This document shows positions 24,732 to 37,502 of a stretch of DNA of 64,000 bases, piece by piece. Under the pieces are notes generated by a model. The model was not told the DNA's origin, did no database searches, and worked only from the letters and a program-made list of their open reading frames with translations. Position numbers and translations under genes: made by a program. The stretch is from Meandrina meandrites (lineage: Eukaryota; Cnidaria; Anthozoa; Scleractinia; Meandrinidae): contig OY855906.1 of NCBI GenBank assembly GCA_963693305.1, positions 11,464,102 through 11,528,101 on the forward strand, in the 5' to 3' direction. Position 1 is the stretch's first letter. Every line of letters starts with the position of its first letter.

Positions 24732-27700
24732 ATGTCTCGCTTTACTGGATACATTATAAGAGAGGAAAAAGACAGTGCCAAACATAAAGAAGATTCCGAT
24801 TTCGAAAGCGACAGCGATGAAGACGACTTCGAAGGCGCTGATCAAGACTTCGACTTTCTTCGCAAACCCTCGCGCAAACTTCGCAATGCTGTGGAGAACA
24901 TGAAGCAAATGGAATTCAAAAACGGTCGCTTTATCGCTAAATCAGGCATCACCCGTGTACGTGGTCGATTCGATCGCCTGTTCTCTCAACCTTGGTGGAT
25001 GGTTGACTTGAAAATTAACGCGTCTAAATCGTCCAAGAATGAGAAGCTGGCGTGTTCGCTTCCTTCTTACAGTTACCGAGCTGACAATGATGCTGGTGAG
25101 GACGTTTTGTCGTTGTTCTTGACTAATGGGTGCAAAGTTGACCCTCAGCATGTAGCACTGCTGTTGGAGTTTATCAGACGAAGCAACCTTCGACCCACAT
25201 TGAAGGATCTGATGGAAAACTTGGAGAAATTTGCTGATTCTAGCGAAGACGACCGTTGTGCTGTTGCTAGGCAGATACAAACGGCCCTGCGTTATTCACG
25301 TAAGTTTGCAGTATGGGACATGGGGAAAGGGTTATTTTGTACATGGGGACAAATTTTGAACTATAAATCAGGGAGGGTACACCATCCAAAAACTAGTTTT
25401 GCCTTTTTTGTTCAAGATGCTGGTAGAAACTCAGAGTTTTGATCTACCGTAAAATTCCGGTTATAAGCCCCCCGCTTATAAGCCCCCCCCGGTTATAGGC
25501 CCATCTAACCGGAAACAAAAAAATAGATCCGGTTATAAGCTCCCCCGGATATAAGCCCCCCTCTGCTGGATGACAGTACTGAACAGGGTTAATAATTATT
25601 GTTGCTTTATTTTGACTTTTTAGCTTAAAAACGTATTTCGATCAACACTACCGTGGATCGTTTCGAAACATTGTTTTTATTCCGCTTATAAGCCCTCCCG
25701 GATATAAACCCCTCCGCTTATAAGCCCACCCAAAACCCCTTACGAAGTTGTATAAGCCCAGGGCTTATAACCGGAATTTTACGGTATTTTATAAGACTGG
25801 TATATTGACCCCTCACCCCTACTCATCAATTGCATGTATGCCATCTCATCTAAACAAAATGTAAATGTTAATAACTGCCGCTGCTGGGGAGAGGAACTTG
25901 AGAAGGCACCTCAGAAGTCCCCATGTAGGTTGGTAAAATGTGTACATTCAGAGAATGGTACCGGAAAATTTGTCAAAGCGACTCGCAAAGGATTGCCCAA
26001 ATGCTCGCAAAGGATTGCTGAAACGCTCGCAAAGGATCAACGGCACGTTTGCACACTCTCTTCATTTAAGTGTCATTTTACAAGGTCTTGAAGACAAAAG
26101 ACACAGTTTATTTGTCAAAGAACATGTCTATCTTATCTACAAATTTGATCACAATAAACAATCATTCTCATCCCCAAAGGCTGCAATCCTTCTGGGGCTC
26201 TTCTGGGTCTCTGCCAGAAATCCCTGAAGAAACACAGACCAGAAGGATCGTGGCCTCTGGGGACAACAATGGATAAACAATAAGCAAGACTCAGTGCAAA
26301 TCAGTGATTTGCCAGGCACAAACTACTTGACCATATGAAAGACTTGATTTAGTCCACCGCTCGAGATTTGCAAGACGACAAGCAGCATGGGAGATAAGCA
26401 AAATGAAGATTGTTACTGAGACTTGACAGGAAAAAGAGAGCCATTCAAAAGAGTTCTTGAGATAAAAAAAATAAAAGAGACAAAATAGATGGAAATCCAC
26501 CAATCGCAACACATAGACTTGACCATTTTAACCCCTTTGAAGTGTTTTCCTGAGAAGTCTGCAGCGTAAAAAATGCAATCATTTGGGTTTCGAACTTCGG
26601 ATCAGAGCTCAAGTATCTCTGACCATTTTTGAGAGGCACAATGAGAAGGAGAGGGAAAAAATAGCTTCAGACCTTGGTTGAGGCTCTTGATTTCACAAGC
26701 CATGCAATCACTCTGCTCAAATATCCTGTGTCAACCTATGCTGCTGAACACAGTTTTAGCAGCATGAAGAGATTAAAAACCCCTCTTTGCAGCAGCACTA
26801 TGAGTGCAGAGAGGTTGCCCTCCCTCGCAATTCTGCACATTCTTAAGCATAAGGATGTTGATATTGACAATGTGGTTTTGAATTTGATCGTCAGAAGGGG
26901 AGACATCTTGCCCTTTGCTTATAAACACTGTTAATTAAACTAATTAGTCTCTCCTATTTAATCTACTAGTAATAATAATTATTATTGTCCTGAAGGTTGG
27001 CACTTGAACAACTTAAGTCAATGTTACTAATTTGCTAAGCGTTTTCCATGTTTCGATTTATGAAACTGATCCCTGGTAATCATGGGAAATAGCATTTCCA
27101 AGCCCCTTAAAATAAAATTTTCCTCAGGACATGCCCCCAGACAGCCCTAGCGGCTTTTGCTCACTTACATGTAAATTAGCCATTCGTGCGTACTCCACGA
27201 AAAATGCATGCTACGGCATGCAGAGGACTAGATGTAGCTGCAGACCTTAGCGCACATTGCAGGCCTATAATACTAAGTGATATTGATGCATCTGTTTTGC
27301 TTTTTGTTACAGCAACAGGTAAAGCATTCTTGGTTCCACTGTTCACGAAGTATGCTCATCGTTTATTTCCACGACATGTGTGTTCAGTCTTTGATGAATG
27401 TTCCCAGGAGGAGTTAGAAAGTCTTAGTGAGGCCCTTCAGAATGAGAGCTGGCTTTTTGGTTATTGGACTGTTGTTAAAAGTAGATTTGGTCTCTCAGGT
27501 TGTGAAGTAAAGTTGCAATCATTTATTGACTGTAATCTACTCGAAGGAATGCCAGCAGTTATGCAAGATGCACTCCGAATATATGATGCGCTGTCCAAGA
27601 TGATACAACAAGATGGCCACACATACGTGTTTTTGCATCAACTCAGGAGACTGAGAAAACTGAACGGCAATGTTACAAAATGGGCAGAGAGCCTTGCCTA

Positions 27701-30700
27701 TTTGAGCAAGATTAATGTTGTAAAAACTGCTGAAGATCATCTGGGTGAAAATCGCCATGTGTTTTTAACACATATCCGTGGCTTTGAGAAAAAAATTGCA
27801 TGGAACCTTGCAGAGGTCATGGATAATGAACCATGGGTTGGTGATATTGAAATTGATGAACAAGTTAGTATTGCCCAAAATGTATTTATGTATAATTTTT
27901 TTACATGTATTTCGTAGTTAGTGCAATGGTTAAATAATTGTGAAGTAACATGGGGAAGACGCAAATGATTCTTACCCCATCTTTACAGAGGCACGCTTTA
28001 TCAAGCTGGTGTGAAGTACATAAATTGTGCAGATAGTCATTGAGATATCAGTCTCTCGCTAACATGAATTTTTTGATAGGAACGTAGAGGCGTAGAGGTT
28101 GGAATTAAGAAATAGAACCGTCGAGGCCTAGATGTTGTAATTAAGAAATATAACCGTACAAGCGTAGAAACCTCGAGGCGTAGAGGTTGGAATTAAGAAA
28201 AAGAAACGTATAGGAGTAGACGTTGGAAATAAGAAATAAGAAATATTAAGAATTAAGAAATATAACCAGGTATAAGGTTGTAATTAATAAATATAACCGT
28301 ACAAGCGTAGGCGTAGAGGTTGAGATTGAAAAAAAAAAATAAAAAGGAGATTTGTGGAGGGGTAAGGAATTTAAAGTAAACGGGTAAAAACGTAAAGGTA
28401 AAGGAATATATATTCAGTAGAAAATACAATAAAAGTGTAGAGATTAGAATAAAGATGAAGAGCTGCAGAAAAGTTAAATGACAAAAAAAGAAAAAGAAAA
28501 AGGGTACTAGTGGAGGAGTAGAGTATATAAAGAAAAAATTGGGGTTTTGTATATGAGAACAGAGTTTAAAAAGAGAAAAGGAGAAGTAGACTGGAAATTG
28601 TTAAGAATTCGCTAAGTAAAGGGTATGATCGTATATATATCTTTTATGACATAATAAATATAAGATAAAAGGATTAGAAAGTTATGAATATAGATAAATA
28701 GTAGAGAAAAGAATTGGTTACCATGGCAACGCAATGGAGCGACAAGGCAATGAAAAAAAAAAGGCAGCAGTAAATAGAAGGCGAAGGGGCGAAGTAGAGC
28801 AGAAATCTCTACGAAAATTTCGACGCAAAGTTGAGTGTGCAAATCGGCGCCCCACTTGTTCTTTGTGTTTAACGTCAACCTTGTTTCTTTTTGCATTGGC
28901 TTGTGTTATTCTACTCAAGGCTGCTGCCTAACGGGCGCCCGGTCGCCTGGGGCGCCTAAGTTAGGAGTGCGGGCGACTAAATTTTTGTTCAAGGAGCCCG
29001 GATGGGCGCCTAAGCATAGATTTTCCATTCTCATCTAATGACTTCAATTTCCTTGTAACTTTGTTCCACTGGCGTAAGATATATCCCGTTTAAAACCATA
29101 AGCGCTTCATTTCAAAACGGTAATACTAAAATTGTCCACAATAGAGATAATTTTAGCGTATAAATACGTGCAACTTCGAAAAGCAATTATTTTCGACTGT
29201 TTAGGACTGGGACTGACTCCCAAATATGGAATGAAGAATGAATAGTATTATGGGCTGCTTCACGTTTCGTTCGCTACGTTGATGTTTTGGAGGAGTTTAT
29301 AGTGAATGTGAAGTAAACATTTTACGGATACAAAAGTGAAATCAATCTCCTGGCCATTCATGCATCAGGTCTGATCATGACAATTTTAATCTGCAAAAGC
29401 TTGATACAAAAACCTTTTCAACAAGCCTAAAATAATGTGCAGAATGTTTTGATGTTACACTTACGAATTACTGTAATTAAGCTTATTGTTTAACTCAAAC
29501 TTTTATTTTTCCACTTTAGAGAACGCTTAATTTCATAACAACAGAAAGTGTGTGCCTTTTCTGTGACATTCTTATCAGCTACCGCTTTTTGTGGATCAAG
29601 TTTGTTTGTTTGTTCATTCGAACTGTTTCGTGTTTTATCTCGGTTATTGAACCGTGCAAGGAGAACATTACTCTTGAAAATAATAATGTGCTAGAAACTT
29701 TGCTGAAAACAGTTTGAATAACATGAATGGTTTTTAAAACTACTAAAATCTATTTTATAAGCAACTCATTTGATAAGCCTAGAAACTGTTTTTATTTTCA
29801 CAACTTAGTTTTTCTGGTCTATTTTTGACAACTGATTATGAAATGTAGATAAGATCAGAATTTAATTAAAGTGTTTACACAGGTGTTTTTACTTTTTATT
29901 ACCTTTGCCTTAACCTTCAAATAGACCTGCTAAATTGTAATCTTGGTTCTGTTAAACCTTTATTACTAACAATAATTCAAGTTCTTTAGTGAGCTTGCTG
30001 TGCAAAAGTGAAATAATAATTTTGCTGCTTCATGCTTCACTGATTTTGCTTCAAAACTTTGGATGTTCAAAACTCCTTTTAAACATTGTTTTATTTGTTC
30101 TACACATTTTTAACTTACTTTATCCAACATTCATCACAGCACAATATACTGGTTGGATTTTCAAACTCATTTTAAGCCTACAGAAACTTTCTAATATACA
30201 CACTCCTGTTCATGTCACCCAATCAGTGTAAAAAGGGTTTTATCGAAGGAGAGGCTCGGTTAAATAAACTTTCAAGTTAAGAAAGCTGGAATTTCTCACA
30301 CAACTATTTTAGGGAGGTTACCTTCAGAAGCTTTCAGAAAAAATCTTGTCCGAAGGAGTTTTCTGTTCACGTACAAAGGCTCTACTGACAAAATAAAATG
30401 TGTGTGCATGTGGAAGGGGACGGTAAGGGGGGGGGGGGGGGGGCGGCTGCTCCCCAGACCCCTCCCCTAGATTTTTTTCTTCTACTTCACCCCCCTCCCC
30501 CGAGGATCGACCATGGCAACTTTTGCTCTGGGCTCCTAAAGTAATGGCTTGGGCTCCTAACTTTTGATGTTAGGAGCCCGAAGGGCTCCTTAGAAATTTC
30601 CTTAGGCAGCAGCCTTGCTACTTATATTTGTAAAAACTTAATTTTCATGATTTTTGAAAAATTGTGAAAATAAAGAACTAGGAAAATATATTGTATTTCA

Positions 30701-33700
30701 AAAATTTTTAACATATTTTTTCAATTTGGCCAAAATATTGAAATCTGAAATATGGCTACCGGTATTCCATTTTTGGGAAATTAAGTTCCCACGAAAATAA
30801 GGTACTGTTGACTAAAATTTTCTGGACACAACAAAAAAATGCTACCTAATTTTCTGGGACAAGAAATATTATTTCATGCTCATTTGCCTGGTGAGCATGG
30901 CTACAGGCAAATCATGTATGGACTTAATCATAGTAAAAGTAAACAAAGAAAAGCATCCAACTGCCTTATTCTTACTTAATTTCACGAGTATTACATTTCA
31001 CGATTTTCACGTTTTTGAAAAAATTGCAAAATTTGATTCTGTACAATGTATAAATAACATCAATAAGTTTCAAGCTGGTGCTTTATTAGCTTCATGTTGG
31101 ACTGGAAATTACCTTGTGCTTTGCTAATTTTGTTTGCTATTGTTTACGATGGCGATCAAATCAATTATGTTACAGTTCTGAGGTCAAAGCTACATGTTGA
31201 AGAAATAATATTGGAAAAAATTGCAAAATACACTCCAATTCTACCTTCCTCTCAAAATCGCAAAATTTTAGACTTATGAAATAAATTGTTATGGCTCTTG
31301 ATTTTTTGCAAAATTTAGTGAGAATATTAAAGATACCCCAGGCAAGCAATGGAGAGCTTCTTCTGCAAAGGGGCAAACTCAGGTCAAACCCAGATGTTTC
31401 TTTGTCCCATACTCTTGATATTGTGAGCAATTACATCTTTCTCAATTAACAAGATATTGATGAAAAAAAAACTTTTATTGAAGATTGACTTCACTTGTCA
31501 TTTCAAGATAACATTAAAAGCCTTCAAATTAACAAAAATTGGGAGATTGAATTGCAAAAGTAGGTGGGGCTGATATTGAAAGTTGCCACTGGAGTTCGTC
31601 GGTCGCCAGCTTCTAATGAAATCCCTGGAAAGGTCTTCTTCTTTTGTAATTCACCGGTGTGTTGTACATGGAAGGGCCAATGCAACTACAGTACAGTTAC
31701 ATTGCCCATCTCCCTCATGAGCCTGTTGCTAGTACAGGCCAGAGAAATGTTGTTTACGGCTTATATTTATATCATCTATATAACCATTTTAATTTTTTTT
31801 TTCTACTGCAGGTATTTGGTGGTGACAAAGACCAGGTCAGTGCAGCCAAACTTATTGTAGAGAACCCTGTGGTTGTGATGTCAGGGAGGGGTGGCTGTGG
31901 CAAGACATTTGTGGTATCAAAAGTCTTGTCAAAGGCATTAGACATTAAAAGAAAAAAGGTAATCCAAGATTTTGCGGTTGGCTTAGACGGTGCAAATTTC
32001 ACAACATCTGATGCTGACAATGAAGTGGCCACTTCACCTGAACTGAATGTTCAAACCACTCACGAGTCAAATCACAAAAGTGACAGAGAGGGACACAAAG
32101 TCAAACTAGATTTGCAGTGTGACCCTGCTACCAGTAAAACGGATTCAATTCCCCAGGGGAATGAAAAGCTGTCTTCTGAGCGTAAAGCACAGCTTCGTAA
32201 ACTGAACACCATGCTGAAGGAAATTGATGATGAGGTGTTACTTACAGCACCAACTGGCAAGGCTGCATCAATACTAGGAAAGCGAACACGGCTTCCTTCA
32301 CACACCTTACACTCAGTCATATACAGCCATCAGCGCTGGGAAATGAGTGGTCAAGATGAATGGAAGTTCAACAAGGTTCGTCTGTTAGTGTGTGATGAGT
32401 GTAGCCTTATCTCAGTGAGAGTGTTCTCCAAGCTGATTGGCATTCTGAATGAAAGTTCACAGCTACAGCAGATAATTCTCCTGGGTGATATCAATCAACT
32501 TCCTTCTATTGAGCCAGGCAATTTTCTGAATGATGTTTACCATGAACTGATGTTGCATGGTGTTTCTATTACATTGCGCACTAACCACAGGGCAGACTCT
32601 GAACTCATTGTTCAAAATGCCAGTAAAATCTCCAACCAGCAGATTCCATTATTTGATGAATCAAGAGGTTTCTTCTCAGTAGAATACCAACTAAGGCCAA
32701 AAGATGATGAAAGTCACAAGATCAATCATGTGATCAAAGAGGTATTGCAAAACAAAGAAAGGTCATTCGTCTTGCCTGATCCTGAATCTTCACAATTCAT
32801 CTCATTTCGGCGAATAGATTGTAACGTCATCAATGAACAATGTGCTCTCCACTATAACAGCCATTCCATCAAAGATCAGCGCGGTAAACCGGATTTTAAA
32901 GTCGGGGACAAGGTCTGTGTGAGGCGCAATATGGAATGCTTTGATGAATATGAAGAAAAAGGAGTGAAGATATGCAATGGAGAGATATTCTTCATCAGAG
33001 ATATCACTGAAGAGATAGACAGCAAGAATAAGAAGGCTTCCAAGTTCAGCCTGGACAATGGAGAGAGGATAATGAAGATTGATTTTAAAAGCTTGAAGTC
33101 AGCCAAACTGACTCATGCCTGGGCAAGAACCATTCACACCTTCCAGGTAACTATGCAGCAACATCTCATGATAACTTAAAAGTAGTTTCACTGAGTGGAG
33201 TGCAATTCAGGGAGTGATCGCCTAAGTAATTTTAAATCTGCCGTGCACGCAGCACACGGCCAATTTGGAATTACAAGCACAATTACTCCCCCCCCCCCCC
33301 CCCCCCCCGAATTGTGCGGGACGAGGTCCACTAATTAATCATATCAATCACAAATTTCGAGGCTAGGAAGTCTTTGAGAACCTCTGTCAAAGGCACACTG
33401 GTCTTCAGTCCATCTTACAAACAAGGAAATCAGCAAGAAAAAATACCAACCAAGTGCATGTGATTGATGCGCAACTGGCGTAGAGGCCCAATTACAGGTA
33501 ATTCAAATTGGATACCTGTAATTGGACACCCATGTGATTTCTTGCCAATTACACTGCTATGTCAATTTTCACAGAGCGCTCACTGCTTCTATTCTAGAGT
33601 GTTATTTTGGCACCACCAGTTTTGCCCCCGTTTTCTTCTCCATTGAGGACCTTGGGAGGAAATGTAGGGATTGTTGTCAGATTGGGTGGCAAAGCCATCA

Positions 33701-34674
33701 AGGATTGTTGTTTTGTGTGGCTACTTGCGCCTTTTTCCTGCTTTTACTTTCTTGCCTTAAGAATCACAATGTTTCGTTTTACTCTCCAGGGCTCAGAAAA
33801 TGACACTGTTGTGTATGTTGTTGGAAGTCCGTACTATCAGAACTGGCAACATGTATATACAGCGGTCACTCGAGGTGTGCGTCAAGTCATAATAATTCAC
33901 AATCCCAGTTCCTTCTCTCGAGCGATTACGTCTCATCCTGTTACACGCCAGACAAAACTGAAAGAAGACATAAAACAAGCTATGGAAAACAGAAGTCGGC
34001 CTGATGAACACGATGATTGCTTGGAGACCAACACCCGGTTTGGCGATGTTCCCAAGGATGGATTCGCTCCACAGTCTATTGATTTGACGAGTGCAACTCC
34101 TTTCTCTGTACCCGAAGGTCAAGAATGGGCATCAGAATCGTCTGTACGCCATCTCGATGCTGCAGCAAGTTCAAATGAATTTTGCATTTCTACAGAAAAT
34201 CTGAGAAATAAAAGGCTCAAGAATGATCAAGACGAACAGGCCCGCCCAGCCGCTTCGAGTAGAGATGGAACGTCTTGCTATGGAATCAGTGCCCAACCCT
34301 ACGAAGAAATGCCTGTGAATGCTTCGGAAGTCAACAGTCTTCAAAGCCCAGGTCACAAGAGGAAGCATTCAGAGAGCACAGTCCTTATGTCCCCTCCACA
34401 GACCCCACCACGTTTTAAGCAGTTCGCAACGTCCCTTTCTTCGGTTAGCCCCTTAAACCACGCCTCAAGAGAAACGCAGCACGTTGTTACTTCTCACCAA
34501 TCGGCTGAAAATATCCCAGCAAAGAAAGTGTCATTCACTGCGCAGTTTGACCAACAGTGCAGAGTTTGCAAGGGTCAAATTCGCAAAGGCATAGACAAGA
34601 TAACACCTGTTCGTAAGCAGGGCTCCGACAAATATTGGATCCATGGAGGATGTGCAACAAGCGATCAACTCTGA
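24732..34674 (+). CDS. HELB: DNA helicase B, 4 exons
   Basis: Exons: 24732-25299, 27313-27863, 31812-33146 and 33790-34674, all with GT/AG junctions and closing to 1113 codons including the stop. HELB is a RecD-like superfamily 1 helicase acting in replication stress and DNA end processing in animals. Motifs: acidic N-terminus (residues 20-40), the QPWWMVDL segment conserved in HELB N-terminal domains, Walker A SGRGGCGKT (about 397-405), LLTAPTGKAA (about 515-525), Walker B VCDEC (about 566-570), ILLGDINQLPSIEPG, then HAWARTIHTFQGSE across the exon 3/4 junction and YTAVTRG. The length of about 1112 is close to the vertebrate protein as I recall it. After a low-complexity Ser/Pro tail it ends in C-x2-C-x24-H-x2-C, resembling a PARP-type zinc finger. 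Introns 1 and 2 hold MITEs, a hAT relic and a minisatellite. Confidence 0.92.
25445..25786. repeat. MITE in HELB intron 1 with iterated 'ttataagcccc' motif
   Basis: The ends taccgtaaaattccggttat and its inverted copy ending ttttacggta flank the element. Near both ends the motif cttataagcccc is iterated. No coding capacity is seen. Confidence 0.85.
26169..26272. repeat. Hairpin MITE of about 100 bp
   Basis: The left arm tccccaaaggctgcaatcct and the right arm (aggatcgtggcctctgggga) are imperfect inverted copies around a short loop. Confidence 0.75.
26674..26934 (+). pseudogene. hAT transposase C-terminal (dimerisation) remnant
   Basis: The stretch PVSTYAAEHSFSSMKRLKT, followed by a Ser-rich segment, MSAERL and a LAILHI motif, matches the conserved hAT dimerisation domain (family pattern P-x-S-x-A-x-E-R-x-F-S, then R-L-x-x-L-A). 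Only about 85 residues remain. No zinc finger or catalytic domain is visible upstream, so this is a fossil in HELB intron 1. Confidence 0.75.
28081..28340 (+). repeat. Minisatellite in HELB intron 2
   Basis: Irregular tandem units of about 30-35 bp are built from 'gtagaggttggaattaagaa' plus an 'ataaccgtacaagc' segment, with decay and partial units. Confidence 0.8.
28916..30617. repeat. Non-autonomous TIR element, 1.7 kb, TSD ctact
   Basis: The ends caaggctgctgcctaa and ttaggcagcagccttg are exact inverted 16-mers flanked by ctact at 28911-28915 and 30618-30622. Subterminal regions repeat 'ggcgcctaa' or 'gggctcctaa' motifs in both orientations. A run of 17 G lies at 30427-30443. No convincing coding is seen inside. 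Confidence 0.85.
33288..33308 (+). repeat. Run of 21 C in HELB intron 3
   Basis: An uninterrupted C tract, one of eight G or C runs of 12 or more in the window. Confidence 0.95.
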
Positions 34675-37502
34675 ACACTCTAGACAGTAAAGTCTGACTG
34701 TAAAGGCTGCTGGCCGAAGAGCTTGATATTACTTCAAAATTTGTTATTCATGTCAAAATGGTTACATGTATTTATTAGTGCTTCAATTTTTAAGGGTTTT
34801 TAAAACATTAAAACATTTTAATTTTTACAGAGTTTTTGCTTCTAAGGCAACAAATAACTTGAGGAATGCTTGAGACGTTTTTAGAATTGTATTACAGAAA
34901 GTCGGGCATTTCAGGTATAGCAGCTGACTTGTTAAGTTTCGTATTTTTTTAAAAGAAATTAATTACAAGTAGAGATAGGTCTACTACTTGGTAAGTTTAA
35001 AAACTACTTCAGTAAAAGTTGGATACTACTTGTTTCAGAGAAGATGTAAAGCAGAAGATTGCAGCTCCTTGTACCGCAGGTTGGCTGCAATCGGTCAAGG
35101 AGCTCTTGACAAAAAAAGAAGGAAGTTTCATTTTGCAGTACCTCGTGGAAGTACTATTTGAGTACTTTTTTGTTGTTGTTGTTTTCCACAAACTAAAACC
35201 TGGAACAAGCTTGTAACACACTGGGCTCAGGCACTTACTAAATTTTTCGACATTTTCTTGCTGCAGCGCAGGAGCAGCGGTAATTTAGAATAAAATACCA
35301 AATCTCTTTTTGGCAAGTATCAGTGTGGGACAAACTTGTTGGGGTAAATGTTAGGCAAAGTTCCGTCACTGGGAACCACTAACTTATTTTTGAGTAGTTT
35401 GTTTTATAGCTGGTTTTTCACTGTCACGCAATAAAAGTATTAATCGAAAAACCATCCAGCGGATGAGGTAAAAATAGTAGTAGTATTTTATGGATCGTTT
35501 TCATTTGACGTCACTAAGTACCAAAATCCAAAACTAAAGAGACACCAACGTTTGTATCCACACCAGGCATAAGAGGTACTAAAATGATATCTGTTTACAA
35601 CATTTCAGCTCAGAAGCGTCCTTTATTTGGAAACCAGCGCAATTTGAATTGCAGAGTTATAGCGGTGCGTGACACAGAAGCTACGATCGTCTTTATGAAA
35701 AAAAAATCTTGCGATTTTTAGCCATTTGAGAAGTTAAAGTAGGAGGAATATGTGTATGCAAATGTTTGTTTGTCCAGTATAGATAATCAGTGGCCAAGAT
35801 GACCAAAGTAAGTTCCAGATGTTTACAGTATTTTCCGGCAGCCATATTGGTGTACCACTGCAGTGAGTGCGGAGTTACACAAATGTGGCGGAGCCATCCA
35901 TACATACGGATGCAAACGTTTCGACGAATATCTGAACTTTGGGATAGCGCACAGACCTAATAATACTTGGAGAAAAAACTACTTCACTTATCTCCTATAA
36001 TATCCTATTAAAACTGTTATTTGTACTCAGTTAACTGGTGTTACTTTGTATTCCAACTTTCCGTCCTGACAGTGCTAGACCTTGTTGGTCGCTTTACTTC
36101 TAACATGTTCTAAATCTGGCAACATCAAACATGAGGGGCAGTATTTCATCACATTTCCTTAAACTCCGAGAATAGAGCTGAGTTGAAATTATGACATGCT
36201 ACCTGTACGCACACACCCACGTGTGTAACTGAAAGAAGTCGAAAATAAATCAAAATAAGATAATTAACAATTATCCTGCGATATCGCCTGATACTTATAA
36301 TTAGCCGACGAGGCCGTAGGCCGAGCTGGCTAAAATCAGACGATATTCTGCAAGATTGAGCAGGATAATTCTTGTATTATTCAACAAATTGTCAACGAAA
36401 CGCTCCCTGAAGCAAGAAAAGCTGTGGTTTGCAGCGCTTTGCAAGATTTCTGATGAATCTTGGCAACCTACGTATATCGCAGGATATCTGTTATGTACGG
36501 ATGACGGATAACAATGACTTTTGACCATATATGGTCATCGAGTCGTAAAATATATGTAATGGCCAGTCGAATGCTACCTGTGATACATGTTGATAACCAC
36601 AAGGAGTTAGACTTTAAATTAAGCTGTTGTGAGTTTGCTGGGAAGAAAGACAGGACGAAGCACGTGAAAAACAAAAGATTTGGGACTTGAGGGGAAGGGG
36701 GGGGGGGGGGGGGCGGTTGTAGGAGAATTTGGAAAATTGTGCCGGCTTACCGCAGGAAAAATCCTGGCTACGCCCCACTGAGTGTCAGTGGAGTATTTTT
36801 CACGAATTGTGAGGTGTTTGGAAAAGAAATGAAACAATTTCAAGATCGAGTGCTTGAGGTATCTTCCCAATCGCAACTACAACAGACCTAAGGTGAATTT
36901 CAAGCAGCGTCGTGGTTGTGATTTCTTTTGTTTAACTCGATGAGTTTGGGGAAGCTGTGCCAAATTCCCAAGATTTACCGGATGCAAGTGATATCACGCC
37001 CTCGCACGGTCGCCCCAAGTTACGTCACTCTTAGCTCACGCTTAAAGAACAAGAAATGTACATGGTCTTCACTCTATGGTAGAACTATATTTATCACTAA
37101 ATATCATATTTTTCATAAATTTCTCTTCACAATGTTTATTTGGTTGGGGGCGACAGTGCGATGGGACGACTTCACATGCTACTGATTTACCAAAGTAACG
37201 GAAAGAAATGACTCATTGATAAATAATTTCTCCCCCCACCCCCACCCCCCCCCCCCAGCTCGGAGATAAAACTGATCAAGGGCTTTCGCACTTGGTCAGT
37301 ACTAAGGCCTCAGAAATAGGCCTCTTTTGAGCACCTGTATTTAGGCCAACCTCCTCTTGTCGCCTGTCACCAAGTCATTGAGAGAAACTGGCCGCATGCA
37401 GACCACTCTATGTGGGCCTTTGGAAGCGTATTTTACATTTTGTAAAAAGACGCTTCAAACGGCCCAGGAAGTCGAAAAAACACCACACACGAGTCGATGA
37501 AA

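Noticed and set aside
28734..28931. Basic small frame near 28.8 kb
   Set aside because: It runs across the edge of the TIR element at 28916 and has no conserved features.
29989..30231. 80-residue hydrophobic frame inside the 1.7-kb element
   Set aside because: AT-rich chance frame with no family features.
31659..31811. Extension of the HELB helicase exon upstream of 31812
   Set aside because: A polypyrimidine tract and cag acceptor sit at 31811, and the phase-0 join to exon 2 at 27863 gives the conserved sequence; the upstream reading is intron.
33147..33179. HELB exon 3 reading on to a stop at 33179
   Set aside because: The donor gtaact after the conserved HTFQ motif and continuation as G-S-E at 33790 match the helicase family; the extra residues are intron.
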